DNA of 64,000 bases from positions 558,001 to 622,000 of the forward strand of contig CP040001.1 of the NCBI GenBank assembly GCA_013100825.1, given 5' to 3'. This document shows, one piece after another, positions 40,473 to 50,306 of this stretch; positions within the stretch are counted from its first letter, which is position 1, and every line of letters begins with the position of its first letter. A model generated the notes under the pieces. That model worked only from the letters and a program-made list of their open reading frames with translations, had not been told where the DNA came from and ran no database searches. The position numbers and the translations under genes were made by a program. The stretch comes from Candidatus Saccharibacteria bacterium oral taxon 488. Its GTDB lineage: Bacteria > Patescibacteriota > Saccharimonadia > Saccharimonadales > Saccharimonadaceae.

Positions 40473-41888
40473 GTGAAAACAGCTGTGAAAAGAAAAGTAC
40501 CTGAATTTATCAAACGATCATTAGGACGCATACCACGACTGCCAGTGCCAGCACCCGTTTGGCAATTGGATAAAATCGACGAGAGCTTAACGCCAAATAT
40601 GCGTGCGCTACGTATGACCATGGTAATCGCCGAGGAGCTGCTCGCAATGGGAGTGACCGCACGAGACGTCGTGCACATGGCCCTGGGAATTACTAATACC
40701 TACTGCAGGCGACGAGTTCACATTGATGTCAGCTCAACACTCATCACCATGTCCCAAGACCGCGGTACCGAACGCGAACCACTCACCTTGGTGCGGACGA
40801 TCACATTGAAGTATGTCAATTACCAAACGATCCAAGCATTGCAAAACCTTGCGCTATTAATTCGTGACACTCATTTGCCATTAGCCGAGGCAGAGCAACG
40901 TGTCGAAGAAATCCTCGCTAACCCACGCGAGTACTCACGCTGGGTCACCTGTTTGGCGGGCGGTGGTGTATCGATGGGTGTGGTGATTTTATTTAACGGC
41001 TCGATCTTGATGAGCGGACTAGCGTTTGTGATGGGATTTGCAGCAACAGCAACGATGAGAATTCTAGATAAATGGGGTCTCGCAACATTTTACCTGCAAA
41101 TCATTACCGCACTCCTAATCACCCTGGCAGCAGGCGCCGCTCAATGGCTAAATGGCTGGCTGGGCTGGCAAGTTGATACGACAATGCTGGTGATCAGCGG
41201 TATCGTGTTGCTGGTAGCAGGGCTGATGATCGTCGGTGCTTTTCAGGATGCGATTGATGAGTATTATGTAACAGCAAACGCCCGACTACTGCGGGTAACT
41301 ATGGCGACGATGGGTATCGTTGTCGGCGTAATGACCGGGCTATACATTATTCAGCGATTTGGGATTAGCTTTCCGACCACACCAGATCGACTAGGACTAG
41401 CTGCCGATATACGAGCGCAATACTTAGGAGCATTGATCATTGCCGCTGCTTTTGCAGCAGGCAATCATGCGCGCCTATTCGGGATGCTGATCGCTGGTGG
41501 TATCGGCGTCTTGGGGTGGTGGATATCGAGTGCACTCGTTGGGCCACTCGGAGTCGTTATCGCAAGTGGCGTTGCTGCAACAGTCGTTGGACTGATGTCG
41601 GTGCTATTATCCCGACTATGGCGTTTTCCTTCGGTGGCTACCATCGCTGCCGGTATCGTACCACTGGTGCCGGGCTTATCGCTCTACAATGGCCTAATGG
41701 GCATAATAGAAAATCCACCAACCGACCCTGACTTCTTATTGTCGCTAGCAGTATTAGCGCGAGCAATTATGATTGGTGTGGCCATCGCGATCGGTGCATC
41801 ACTTGGTAATATGATCGGTCGCCAGATGCGGCGCGGCTTAATCCGCTGGTACAGCAAATTGGTACGACAACGAGAAGGTAGTAATTAA
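40473..41888 (+). CDS. threonine/serine exporter family (ThrE/DUF1212) membrane protein
   Basis: A 471-aa protein starting at GTG. The soluble N-terminal half contains the DUF1212 pattern (LLAMGVTARDVVHMALGI, DVSSTLITMSQDRG, RVEEILANPREYSRW), followed by about ten membrane segments. The second half (FAAGNHARLFGMLIAGGIG, VPLVPGLSLYNGLMGI) corresponds to the ThrE_2/DUF3815 partner. So both halves are fused in one chain, as in ThrE of Actinobacteria. It probably exports small amino acids or related solutes. Convergent with dnaE, 5 nt apart. Confidence 0.88.
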   Translation: MKTAVKRKVPEFIKRSLGRIPRLPVPAPVWQLDKIDESLTPNMRALRMTMVIAEELLAMGVTARDVVHMALGITNTYCRRRVHIDVSSTLITMSQDRGTEREPLTLVRTITLKYVNYQTIQALQNLALLIRDTHLPLAEAEQRVEEILANPREYSRWVTCLAGGGVSMGVVILFNGSILMSGLAFVMGFAATATMRILDKWGLATFYLQIITALLITLAAGAAQWLNGWLGWQVDTTMLVISGIVLLVAGLMIVGAFQDAIDEYYVTANARLLRVTMATMGIVVGVMTGLYIIQRFGISFPTTPDRLGLAADIRAQYLGALIIAAAFAAGNHARLFGMLIAGGIGVLGWWISSALVGPLGVVIASGVAATVVGLMSVLLSRLWRFPSVATIAAGIVPLVPGLSLYNGLMGIIENPPTDPDFLLSLAVLARAIMIGVAIAIGASLGNMIGRQMRRGLIRWYSKLVRQREGSN

Positions 41889-41893
41889 GAAAA

Positions 41894-44800
41894 TTATTTC
41901 AAGATCACACACTCGTCGCCCAGCACCTGGCGCAGCTGGCTCATGAGCTGGTCACCGGCCTCAACACGAAACGGCATGCGCATGGCGGATTTATTAGCCT
42001 CACCCAGCACTAGTACTACATCAGTCACGCCAGCGTATTCGGAGCAGAGTGACTTGAGTGCCACCAACTTGTCATGATCACTCGGGTTTTTGATATGAAG
42101 AAACAGCTTTTCTGTCTCGGGCACGGCGTGCGTAGCTACTGGACGCGGCGGCGTATTTGTTGTGTCAGTCGATGTCGACCTCACGTTTGTTCCGCTCGCT
42201 GTTGATGCTCGGGTTGCGCCCGCTCGCTGAGTCGTTTGAGTTCGAAATGCCGTACGCCGCTCTTGCTTAACCTTGTTACTCATCTTTGGCGCTTCCATTT
42301 TACGACCAGTTGCCTGATACTTTTGGAGGTCATCATCGGAAATCAGTTCAATTTCATCAGCAATCATCTTGCTCTCTAAGCCCAAATTACCGTCCCGATC
42401 ACGGGCTGAGTTTTTGCCGGTCACCCGAATGACGGCGTCCTGGACGAGCTTGGCACCGACTTGCTCATACAAATTTGGAAAGACGATAACCTCGCCCTCG
42501 CCAAATTTGTCTTCGATCCCGACGAACGCCATCTTGCTACCTGACTTGGTAACGATGGTGCGCACCGTCGTGATAATACCGCCAATTGTCATCAGCCGGC
42601 CATCATATTCTGGCACCAGCTGCGTTAATGGTTGCGCCTGCTCACTGAGATATATCTCGTAGGCATCCAGCGGATGCGCCGAAATATACAGCCCCATCAG
42701 CTCACGCTCCCACATCAGCCGTTCTTTGTTGGTGTGCTTGGCCGGCGCTGGCTGCAATTGCATCGTTGGCTGAACATCAGCCGACTCATCACCGAGCATA
42801 CCAAACAGGTCAGTCTGCCCTGATGCGGCTTCTTTCTGAGTCTTTTGGGCAAAAGCGACAATGGTATCAAGATTAAACAATAAATCAGACCGATCACCAA
42901 AGCTATCAAAGGCACCAGTTTTGATCAGCGACTCCCAGGCCTTGCGATTAAACCTACTGGTCGACACGCGCTTGGCAAAATCTTCGACTGACTTAAACGG
43001 GCCATCAGCCTCACGAGCACGGATAATTTCTTCGACTGCGCCAACGCCAACACCCTTGACCGCCGCCATACCGAAACGAATCTTCTTTTCATTAGGCACC
43101 ACCGCGAACTCGACGAATGACTCATTAACATCCGGGTTGAGCACTTCAATGCCCATGTGCTTACACTCGGTCATCTCGATGGCCAGGCGCTCAGTATCAT
43201 CCTGATCACTGGTCATCAGCGCTGCCATAAATGCGTCAGGATAGTGCGCCTTGAGATACGCCGTCCAGTAGGCGATCAGGCCGTAACACGCCGCGTGTGA
43301 CTTATTGAAACAATAGTTAGCAAATTCTTCCAGCGCATCCCAGAATTGCTCAGCAATTTCCTTGGTCGCGCCACCGACCTTAACCGCACCCTCAACGAAC
43401 TCCGGTTTAACCTTTTTCATCAAGTCGATTTTCTTTTTGCCCACCGCCTTACGCAGGGTGTCAGCTTGGCCGCCGGTAAAGCCACACCACTCTTTGGAAA
43501 TCTGCATAAATTGCTCTTGATAAACCAAAATGCCGTACGTATTCTTCAGCGAGTTTTCCATACCGGGGTGCAAGTAGGTAATTTCTTCTTCGCCGTGCTT
43601 GCGTTTGATGAACGAGTCGATAAACTGCATCGGCCCCGGCCGGTACAGGGCCACCATGGCGATGATGTCTTCAAAGACGCTCGGCTTTAGCTCGCGCAGG
43701 TACCGCTTCATGCCAGCCGATTCCAACTGGAACACGCCGGTGGTGTCACCGCGCTGGAATAATTTATAGGTTGCTTCGTCATCCAGTGGCAGCGTTGATA
43801 AATCAATATCCGTTTTGTAGACCTTACGAATAATACGCAGGGCGTTGTTGATAATGGACAAGTTAGACAGACCCAAAAAGTCCATCTTCAGTAGCCCGAG
43901 TTCCTCAACCGGACCCATGGGGTACTGCGTTGCCACCACGCCCTTTTGCGCCATCTCGAGCGGCACATATTTCACCAAGTCATCCGGTGCAATCACCACG
44001 CCGGCAGCATGCACACCGTGTGAACGAATCGTTCCCTCCAGCCGCGAAGCAAAGTCGTAGACAGTTTTGGCGGTCGGGTTGCTTTCATATTCTTTCTTGA
44101 GATCAGGGTCTTCCTCGAGCGACTTTTTGATCGGGACATGACGACCCTGCACAGGCGGCGGAATGAGCTTGGCCAGCCGGTCGGACTCGCCATATGGCAC
44201 CTGCAGCACCCGCGCCACATCACGCACCGAAGCGCGCGCTGCCATGGTGCCAAAGGTACAAATGTTAGCCACTCGTTCTGAGCCATATTTCTTGGCACAA
44301 TATTCAATCACCTCACCGCGGCGAGTATCTTGAATGTCGATATCGATGTCGGGCATGGAGATACGGTCGGGGTTGAGAAATCGCTCGAACAGCAGGTCGT
44401 AATGCAGCGGGTCAAGGTCGGTGATGTTCAGCGCATAGGCGATGATTGAACCAGCTGCCGAACCACGCCCCGGCCCAAAGATAATCCCTTGAGATTTGCC
44501 CCAGTTGATGAAATCCTGGACGATCAAAAAATAGCCGTTATAGCCCATGTTGTCAAGCACGCCAAACTCCATGTCCAGTCGCTCTAGCTGTGCCTCTGAT
44601 AACTTGGCTCGCAGTTGGTCATTTGGTAGTTTCTTTGCATCCTCTAACTTCATGCCAGCGTACCGCGCTGCCATACCGCTATACACCAGATGATCCAGAT
44701 ATTCCTTTTCGGATTCACCGTTTGGCGTTGGAAATTTCGGGATGAGAATATCGCCAAGTTTAATTTCTACGTCACACCGATCGGCGATGGCCTTAGTATT

Positions 44801-45661
44801 GGCGATTGCCTGAGGATTGGTTGTTTGCCACCGCGAAATGATGTCTTCCGGTGTGGTCAAATGCAACTCAAAATCCTTCAAGCTCATCCGCTTTTCATCA
44901 CTCAAATACGCACCAGTACCGACGCATAGCAAAATCTCATGCGCCTCTTGGTCTTCGTGATTAAGGTAATGGCCGTCGCTGGTCACCACACACGGAATGT
45001 CTAGTTCCTCGCTAATGCGCTCAATATAATCATTGACCTTTTTCTGCTCCGGCCAGTGACTGCGCGCTTCCGGGTGACCATGGTCTTGGAGCTCCATGTA
45101 GTACCGGTCGCCAAACACTGACTTGTACCAGCCAGCGATTTCCTTGGCCTTTTCATAATCATCATTACGCAAATTCTCGCCCAGCTCACCACCGATACAG
45201 CCAGACATACAGATGATGCCTTCGTTGTATTGTTCCAATAGTTCGTGGTCAATGCGCGGCTTGTAATAGACACCTTCGAGGTTGGCGACAGTGCTGAGCT
45301 GCATCAGGTTTTGATAGCCCTTGTGGTTCATGGCCAGCAGCGTCAGGTGATAACGCGCCTTGTCCTTGGCGGGGTCGCGGTCATGACGAGTGCGGGCTGC
45401 TACGTAGGTTTCGATGCCGATGATTGGCTTGATGCCAACATTCTTGGCCGCTTTATAAAACTCAATCGCGCCCGACATCGTGCCGTGGTCAGTAATAGCA
45501 CAAGCCTCCATACCCAGCTCCTTCACTCGGGCAACCATGTCAGGAATTTTAGTCAATCCGTCTAGGAGCGAATGGTGAGTGTGGTTGTGTAGGTGCACGT
45601 AATCAGACGGCTGCAACGTGGCCGCAACTTTGGCTGAAGCTGTCGTATGTTTGGTAGCCAT
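41894..45661 (-). CDS. dnaE: DNA polymerase III alpha subunit
   Basis: The replicative polymerase, 1255 aa. N-terminal PHP domain with VHLHNHTHHSLLDG and CAITDHGTMSGA, then the catalytic palm with PDIDIDIQDTRR, FGPGRGSAAGS, LYRPGPMQFIDSFI, the tandem HhH region (MAAVKGVGVGAVEEI), and an OB-fold (LMTIGGIITTVRTIV). A low-complexity linker (about 1160-1190, Thr/Ser-rich) precedes a C-terminal domain with LFLHIKNPSDHDKL. No separate proofreading domain (polC-type) is present. GGAGG is 11 nt upstream and partly within a GCGCC/GGCGC hairpin. Confidence 0.97.
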   Translation of the reverse strand: MATKHTTASAKVAATLQPSDYVHLHNHTHHSLLDGLTKIPDMVARVKELGMEACAITDHGTMSGAIEFYKAAKNVGIKPIIGIETYVAARTRHDRDPAKDKARYHLTLLAMNHKGYQNLMQLSTVANLEGVYYKPRIDHELLEQYNEGIICMSGCIGGELGENLRNDDYEKAKEIAGWYKSVFGDRYYMELQDHGHPEARSHWPEQKKVNDYIERISEELDIPCVVTSDGHYLNHEDQEAHEILLCVGTGAYLSDEKRMSLKDFELHLTTPEDIISRWQTTNPQAIANTKAIADRCDVEIKLGDILIPKFPTPNGESEKEYLDHLVYSGMAARYAGMKLEDAKKLPNDQLRAKLSEAQLERLDMEFGVLDNMGYNGYFLIVQDFINWGKSQGIIFGPGRGSAAGSIIAYALNITDLDPLHYDLLFERFLNPDRISMPDIDIDIQDTRRGEVIEYCAKKYGSERVANICTFGTMAARASVRDVARVLQVPYGESDRLAKLIPPPVQGRHVPIKKSLEEDPDLKKEYESNPTAKTVYDFASRLEGTIRSHGVHAAGVVIAPDDLVKYVPLEMAQKGVVATQYPMGPVEELGLLKMDFLGLSNLSIINNALRIIRKVYKTDIDLSTLPLDDEATYKLFQRGDTTGVFQLESAGMKRYLRELKPSVFEDIIAMVALYRPGPMQFIDSFIKRKHGEEEITYLHPGMENSLKNTYGILVYQEQFMQISKEWCGFTGGQADTLRKAVGKKKIDLMKKVKPEFVEGAVKVGGATKEIAEQFWDALEEFANYCFNKSHAACYGLIAYWTAYLKAHYPDAFMAALMTSDQDDTERLAIEMTECKHMGIEVLNPDVNESFVEFAVVPNEKKIRFGMAAVKGVGVGAVEEIIRAREADGPFKSVEDFAKRVSTSRFNRKAWESLIKTGAFDSFGDRSDLLFNLDTIVAFAQKTQKEAASGQTDLFGMLGDESADVQPTMQLQPAPAKHTNKERLMWERELMGLYISAHPLDAYEIYLSEQAQPLTQLVPEYDGRLMTIGGIITTVRTIVTKSGSKMAFVGIEDKFGEGEVIVFPNLYEQVGAKLVQDAVIRVTGKNSARDRDGNLGLESKMIADEIELISDDDLQKYQATGRKMEAPKMSNKVKQERRTAFRTQTTQRAGATRASTASGTNVRSTSTDTTNTPPRPVATHAVPETEKLFLHIKNPSDHDKLVALKSLCSEYAGVTDVVLVLGEANKSAMRMPFRVEAGDQLMSQLRQVLGDECVILK

Positions 45662-45708
45662 TATTCATTGCGCCTCCCTTGCGGGCGCCACCTCCTCTTT
45701 CTCCACCC

Positions 45709-45714
45709 AGTATA
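45709..45714 (-). promoter_or_regulatory. extended -10 promoter of dnaE
   Basis: TGTTATACT. The leader is about 40 nt and contains an inverted pair GGCGCC / GGCGC around AAGGGAGG, which could mask the SD. Confidence 0.5.
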
Positions 45715-45719
45715 ACATG

Positions 45720-46061
45720 CTAGCGTCGTCGCTGCATGGTATCAATCAGCTGATTGAGAAAATCCGCCAGTGCCGGAAAGATATCAGCAAACCGCCCCAG
45801 CAGCCAGGCTGACACCATGATCAGCACCGTCACGCCCACGAGGCTACCCATACCAAAGAAAAAGCCGCGCCAAAAGTTCATCCAATAAACCTGCCGGCGC
45901 GATCGATGAAAATCAAAAAACAGGTCTTCGATCATTGCCTGCCGAGCGCCGTTTTCATTATCGCGCTTAACCCGGTCAATGGCGCGGCGGGCTACCGATG
46001 GGCGTGGGTCGGCGGCCTTAGCATCCTTATGGCCACGTTCTTTTGACGATTTAGCTGGCAC
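45720..46061 (-). CDS. DUF5665-like single-pass membrane protein
   Basis: A 113-aa protein starting at GTG (46061), preceded by GAGG at 6 nt; a TTG at 46073 is the less likely alternative. The basic, disordered N-terminus (about 50 residues) leads to FFDFHRSRRQVYWMNFWRGFFFGMGSLVGV and a membrane helix, then a short amphipathic C-terminus. This matches the pattern of DUF5665 proteins. It overlaps the galU 3' end by 11 nt and is the last gene of the gat operon run. Function unknown. Confidence 0.75.
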   Translation of the reverse strand: MPAKSSKERGHKDAKAADPRPSVARRAIDRVKRDNENGARQAMIEDLFFDFHRSRRQVYWMNFWRGFFFGMGSLVGVTVLIMVSAWLLGRFADIFPALADFLNQLIDTMQRRR

Positions 46062-46959
46062 TATTTTCCTCAAGCCGCTTGACTAGGTATTCACGAAGGC
46101 TCGCACCAAGCTTCGGATCACGCATGCCAAAATCAATCACTGTCTTGAGATACTCTAGCTTGTCGCCAGTGTCATAGTACCTGCCATTGGTAATTTCCAC
46201 GCCATAAAAACTATGGCCGTCATCAATCATGCTCTGCATAATCGGCTGCACCGTAAATTCGCCGTGACCATCAAACGCATGTTTGGCTTTCTCGAGATAA
46301 GTAAAGAACTCGCCCGGCAGCAAATAGCTACTGACACTCGCGAGATCGGACGGGGCATTGGCTTTGCCCGGCTTTTCAACGATATTCGTCATCTTAATTA
46401 CACCGTCGGCAACCTGCTCGCCGTTAACCACACCGTAGCGATCAAATTCAGCGTCATCAACAATCTTCTTGCACGATAGCACCGCGCCGTCTAATTTTTG
46501 CGCCGCCGCGATCATTTGGCGAAACCGGCTGGGACTAGCAGCGATAAAGTCATCCGCAAACGTATAGATAACCGGCTCATCACCATTGATCAAATGTGCG
46601 GCGCAAGTCAATGGCGTGGCGTTACCGTACGGGCCTTTCTGGCGAATGTAAACAAAGTTTGCCATTTCCGACAAATTATTCACGATGTCAATCAGCGGCT
46701 GTTTCTTGGCGCCGCCCGCCCGCAAATTAATCAGCAGTTCCTCGTTCGGCCTGTCGAAATGATCCTCAATTGCTCGTTTGTTAGCACTGCCGATGATAAT
46801 GATATCTTTGATACCGGCCTCGACCAATTCCTCGACGACGTATTGGATAATCGGCTTGTCGATCAGCGGCATCATTTCTTTTGGCATAGCCTTGGTTTGC
46901 GGCAAGAACCGCGTACCGAAGCCGGCGGCAGCGATGATAGCTTTGGTTGGTTTTTTCAT
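46051..46959 (-). CDS. galU: UTP-glucose-1-phosphate uridylyltransferase
   Basis: Makes UDP-glucose for surface polysaccharides. The 302-aa protein has the nucleotide-binding start AIIAAAGFGTRFLPQTKAMPKEM, LIDKPIIQYVVEE, and the uridine-binding/catalytic KGPYGNATP and FADDF, with IVEKPGKANAP and YDTGDKLEY towards the end. SD AGGAGG is 8 nt upstream. Its ATG overlaps the stop of a 20-codon micro-ORF that links it to gatB. Confidence 0.96.
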   Translation of the reverse strand: MKKPTKAIIAAAGFGTRFLPQTKAMPKEMMPLIDKPIIQYVVEELVEAGIKDIIIIGSANKRAIEDHFDRPNEELLINLRAGGAKKQPLIDIVNNLSEMANFVYIRQKGPYGNATPLTCAAHLINGDEPVIYTFADDFIAASPSRFRQMIAAAQKLDGAVLSCKKIVDDAEFDRYGVVNGEQVADGVIKMTNIVEKPGKANAPSDLASVSSYLLPGEFFTYLEKAKHAFDGHGEFTVQPIMQSMIDDGHSFYGVEITNGRYYDTGDKLEYLKTVIDFGMRDPKLGASLREYLVKRLEENSAS

Positions 46960-47018
46960 GATAGTTCCTCCTGTCGTAGGTTATCTAGATAATCAAATAA
47001 TCGCGTGAATGTTTTCAT
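46956..47018 (-). CDS. 20-codon micro-ORF coupling gatB to galU
   Basis: The ATG at 47018 overlaps the gatB stop as ATGA and its TGA overlaps the galU ATG as ATGA. It encodes a 20-residue amphipathic peptide beginning MKTFTRLFDYLDN. The galU SD lies inside it. It could be a coupling element that keeps ribosomes running from gatB to galU, or a chance frame. It is too short to assign a function. Confidence 0.45.
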   Translation of the reverse strand: MKTFTRLFDYLDNLRQEELS

Positions 47019-48520
47019 TGCAGTCGCTCTCGGATTAGTTTCTGGGCGAGGCTTGGGTTGGCCTGGCCCTTAGAGCGCTTCATGACTTGACCAACGAGGT
47101 AGCCGATAGCTTTGTCTTTGCCCGAGCGAATGTCAGCGATGGATGCCGCCGAGGCTGGGTCATGTAATACTTCGTCAACGATGACTGTGATGACCCTCTC
47201 GTCAGACACCTGCAGTAAATTCTTACTCTCGGCAATCTCGCGCGGCCCCTGTTTGAGATATTGTCGGTCGAATAGACTAAGGAAAATCTCTTTGCCGCCA
47301 GTCGAACTCACCTCGTTATCCTCGACGAGTAGTGACAACTCTGTCAACCGACGCGGTCCAACATAGCCCTCTCCGATGAGATCCATATCAATCAACTCCT
47401 CCGGCGTCGAGGCAAACCAGTTAAAGATCCGCTTGACCAGCCGCTGATATTTTATCTTATCAACTCCCAGCTCATCAAGGACAGCTTGCTCGTTATGTAC
47501 CGTCAGCGTCTTGATAGCATCAAGCAATATCGCGAGCGGCTGATGGCCGAGGATCGTCGTAATCACCGAATGATCCAACTCCAGATCAGCCCACCGCTCT
47601 CGGCACTGGCTTGGCATCAACGGCATGTACTGCTGCATGCGTGCAATTTCCTCGTCGGTCAACACAATCGGTGGAATGTCCGGATCGGGTATGTAGCGGT
47701 AATCTTGAGCATCCTCTTTCGAGCGCTGTGACGTGGTAATTTGCTGGTCATCACTCCAGCCGCGGGTCTCCTGAACTACTGGTTCGCCGCGCTCCAGTAG
47801 GTCAACTTGGCGCTTGAACTCGTATTCAGCGGCACGCTCGACGCTGCGGAACGAGTTGAGGTTTTTGACTTCTGCACGTTTACCAAGCTCAGTCGCGCCC
47901 TTTTTAGCCACCGAGATGTTGACATCAAAACGCATGTTGCCGTGATACAAATCGCCGTGCGTCACACCTGCATAGACCATCAATTTGTGCAGCTCCGAAG
48001 CGTATGCCTTAGCCTCCTCAGCAGAATGCATGTCCGGCTCAGAAACGATTTCAATCAGCGGCGTACCAGCGCGGTTGAGGTCAACCAGTGAATAGCCGTC
48101 GTGGTGCGTCAACTTGCCAGCATCCTCCTCCATGTGCGCATGATGAATCCGCACTCGTTTGAGCGAACCGTCTTCCAGCGGCGCGTCAACATAGCCAGCC
48201 AAGATAATCGGCTGGTACATCTGCGAGGTCTGATAACCCTTTGGTAAATCAGGGTAGAAATAATGCTTGCGATCAAACCGACTGACACGAGCAATTGGCG
48301 CGTTCAACGCCTTGCCGGCACGCACCGCCAGCTCGACAGCGTGCTTGTTGAGCACCGGCAGCATCCCGGGTAGGCCAAAGTCAATTTCATGCGTTTTTTC
48401 GTTCGGCTCAGCATCACGAGCGTCGTTATCAGCCGGGCTGAATAACTTGGTTTTAGTCGCCAACTGGACGTGACACTCGATGCCAATGGTCATTTCATAC
48501 TCATCATATACACTCATCAT
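47015..48520 (-). CDS. gatB: Asp/Glu-tRNA amidotransferase subunit B
   Basis: Kinase/tRNA-binding subunit of GatCAB, which turns Glu-tRNA-Gln or Asp-tRNA-Asn into the amides. The 501-aa protein has TIGIECHVQLATKTKLFSP, FGLPGMLPVLN, DRKHYFYPDLPKGYQ, DLNRAGTPLIEIV, RFDVNIS and EVKNLNSFRS, and ends with the YqeY-like tail (SGKDKAIGYLVGQVMK). The start can be either of two adjacent ATGs (48520 or 48517). It follows the HEPN-like gene with overlap. Confidence 0.96.
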   Translation of the reverse strand: MMSVYDEYEMTIGIECHVQLATKTKLFSPADNDARDAEPNEKTHEIDFGLPGMLPVLNKHAVELAVRAGKALNAPIARVSRFDRKHYFYPDLPKGYQTSQMYQPIILAGYVDAPLEDGSLKRVRIHHAHMEEDAGKLTHHDGYSLVDLNRAGTPLIEIVSEPDMHSAEEAKAYASELHKLMVYAGVTHGDLYHGNMRFDVNISVAKKGATELGKRAEVKNLNSFRSVERAAEYEFKRQVDLLERGEPVVQETRGWSDDQQITTSQRSKEDAQDYRYIPDPDIPPIVLTDEEIARMQQYMPLMPSQCRERWADLELDHSVITTILGHQPLAILLDAIKTLTVHNEQAVLDELGVDKIKYQRLVKRIFNWFASTPEELIDMDLIGEGYVGPRRLTELSLLVEDNEVSSTGGKEIFLSLFDRQYLKQGPREIAESKNLLQVSDERVITVIVDEVLHDPASAASIADIRSGKDKAIGYLVGQVMKRSKGQANPSLAQKLIRERLQ

Positions 48521-48936
48521 AACGCTCCCAAATCTTTTAGTGCTTGTTCAAATGCGGCCATTGCCCGCTTGAATGTCTGGGTGGTGATGGTGACTCGACT
48601 TTCGTGGGCAATTTGATTACGTAGTTTATGTGCCGACCAAATCGCGTCCTCATGTGTCCACAGACCACGCCGCGCCTTGAGTCGTTCACCCATCGTCGTG
48701 CCACTAACGCCATATTCGCGCATCGCCCGGTCGAGCAGCTTGTCAGCTTTGATAATCGCCATCTGCAGGCTATCGGGGTTATTTGTATCAGCCACCCGCT
48801 GCACTGCCTGCCAGACCTTTCGGTATAGTTCCCGGTCAAGTTTCTCCGTTCGCTTCGACGTCAGCTGAATGAATAGCATCAATAGGCCACCGATCACCAG
48901 CGCCGCCACCACTAGCGCGATCAACAATCCATCCAT
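48517..48936 (-). CDS. membrane-anchored HEPN-like protein within the gat operon
   Basis: Unassigned, 139 aa. One N-terminal membrane helix (about 4-24), then an all-helical domain ending in WSAHKLRNQIAHES. The R106-x4-H111 motif is the RX4-6H signature of HEPN domains, many of which are RNases or nucleotide-binding modules. It sits between gatA (TGATG overlap) and gatB (overlap), so it is tightly coexpressed with the tRNA amidotransferase. A link to tRNA is suggested only by position. Alternatively it is a structural helical-bundle protein without activity. Confidence 0.7.
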   Translation of the reverse strand: MDGLLIALVVAALVIGGLLMLFIQLTSKRTEKLDRELYRKVWQAVQRVADTNNPDSLQMAIIKADKLLDRAMREYGVSGTTMGERLKARRGLWTHEDAIWSAHKLRNQIAHESRVTITTQTFKRAMAAFEQALKDLGAL

Positions 48937-50306
48937 CAGATGACCTCCACTTCCGCCGCCAGTTTCAGCAGGCTTCCGTCCGAACGGTAATTACCAATCA
49001 GCTGCACGCCGATCGGCAAGCCTTCGTCGTTGCTTCCAGCTGGTACGGAAATTGCTGGCAGTCCAGCCAGACTGGCCGGCACAGTCATGATGTCAGACAA
49101 ATACATTTTGATCGGATCATTGGTGTTTTCATCAAGTTTGAAGGCTGGCGTTGGTGCGACTGGCATCAGCAGTGCGTCGTACTCAGCGAACAACTGATTG
49201 AACTCATTGATAAGCAGCGTGCGCGCTTTTTGTGCCTGCATGTAGTAAGCGTCAAAGAAGCCGCTCGAGAGCACAAAACTACCGATCATAATTCGCCGTT
49301 TATTCTCAGTCATAAAACCTTCGTTGCGGCTGCGGCCGTACAATTCCGCCAGCGTTTTCACTTCGGCCGCTCGGTGGCCATAACGCACGCCGTCATAGCG
49401 CGCCAGATTTGATGATAATTCTGCCGGCACAATAATATAGTACATCGCCAGCGAATATTGCATCATGCTCAGATCTACTTCTTCAATTTCATAGCCCAAC
49501 TGCTTCAGTTTTTCAGCATAATCAAGCGTTTTCTGGCGAACTGCCGCGTCCACATCGTCAGTCATACACTGCTTAACCAAACCAATCTTTTTCTTAGTAA
49601 AGCCTGACTGGTTCCGCCAAAAGTCAGGCAGTGTCGTCATATCCTTGTCATCAGGACCCGCCATAATTTCCATCACCAAATTAGCATCATCAGCATTCGT
49701 GGCGAAACAACCAACCGTGTCCGTACTCGATGCCATGGCTACCACGCCGTAGCGACTGACTGCGCCGTAGGTTGGCTTGACACCGACCACGCCATTAAAG
49801 CTGGCGGGCTGACGAATCGAGCCGCCAGTGTCTGTTCCCAACGCAAACGGCACCACGTCAAGCGCCGTCACCACCGCCGAGCCGCCTGACGAACCACCGG
49901 CTACGCGCGTTTTATCCGCGGCGTTTTTGGTTGGACCAAAGGCTGAGTTTTCCGTCGAACCACCGTGAGCAAAGGCGTCCAAGTTCGCCTTACCGATACA
50001 AATTGCGCCTTCAGCCTCTAGTTTTTCAACGGCCGTGGCCTGCAATGGTGCGTTAAAATTCTCGAGCATCTTCGAGGCAGCAGTCGTCGGCGCTCCAAAG
50101 GCCAAGAAATTGTCTTTCACCACAAACGGCACGCCAGCCAGCCGGCCAGAAATCTCACCCTTATCCACCAGTTCGGCACGCTCCAGCGCCCGCTCTTCCG
50201 CTAAACTGAGTAGTGCATGGTATTCTTCAATGTCGCGCGCCCGCCGCAGTGCTTCTTTAACATTTTCGACCGCGCTTTTTCCGGCAAAATCACTAATCTG
50301 GCTCAT
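48936..50306 (-). CDS. gatA: Asp/Glu-tRNA amidotransferase subunit A
   Basis: Glutaminase/amidase subunit, 456 aa from the ATG at 50306, which overlaps the gatC stop (TGATG). The Ser-cisSer-Lys triad is visible: Lys in VPFVVKDN, GGSSGGSA, and TDTGGSIRQPASF. AGG lies 7 nt upstream. GTG at 50309 is a possible alternative start. Confidence 0.96.
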   Translation of the reverse strand: MSQISDFAGKSAVENVKEALRRARDIEEYHALLSLAEERALERAELVDKGEISGRLAGVPFVVKDNFLAFGAPTTAASKMLENFNAPLQATAVEKLEAEGAICIGKANLDAFAHGGSTENSAFGPTKNAADKTRVAGGSSGGSAVVTALDVVPFALGTDTGGSIRQPASFNGVVGVKPTYGAVSRYGVVAMASSTDTVGCFATNADDANLVMEIMAGPDDKDMTTLPDFWRNQSGFTKKKIGLVKQCMTDDVDAAVRQKTLDYAEKLKQLGYEIEEVDLSMMQYSLAMYYIIVPAELSSNLARYDGVRYGHRAAEVKTLAELYGRSRNEGFMTENKRRIMIGSFVLSSGFFDAYYMQAQKARTLLINEFNQLFAEYDALLMPVAPTPAFKLDENTNDPIKMYLSDIMTVPASLAGLPAISVPAGSNDEGLPIGVQLIGNYRSDGSLLKLAAEVEVI

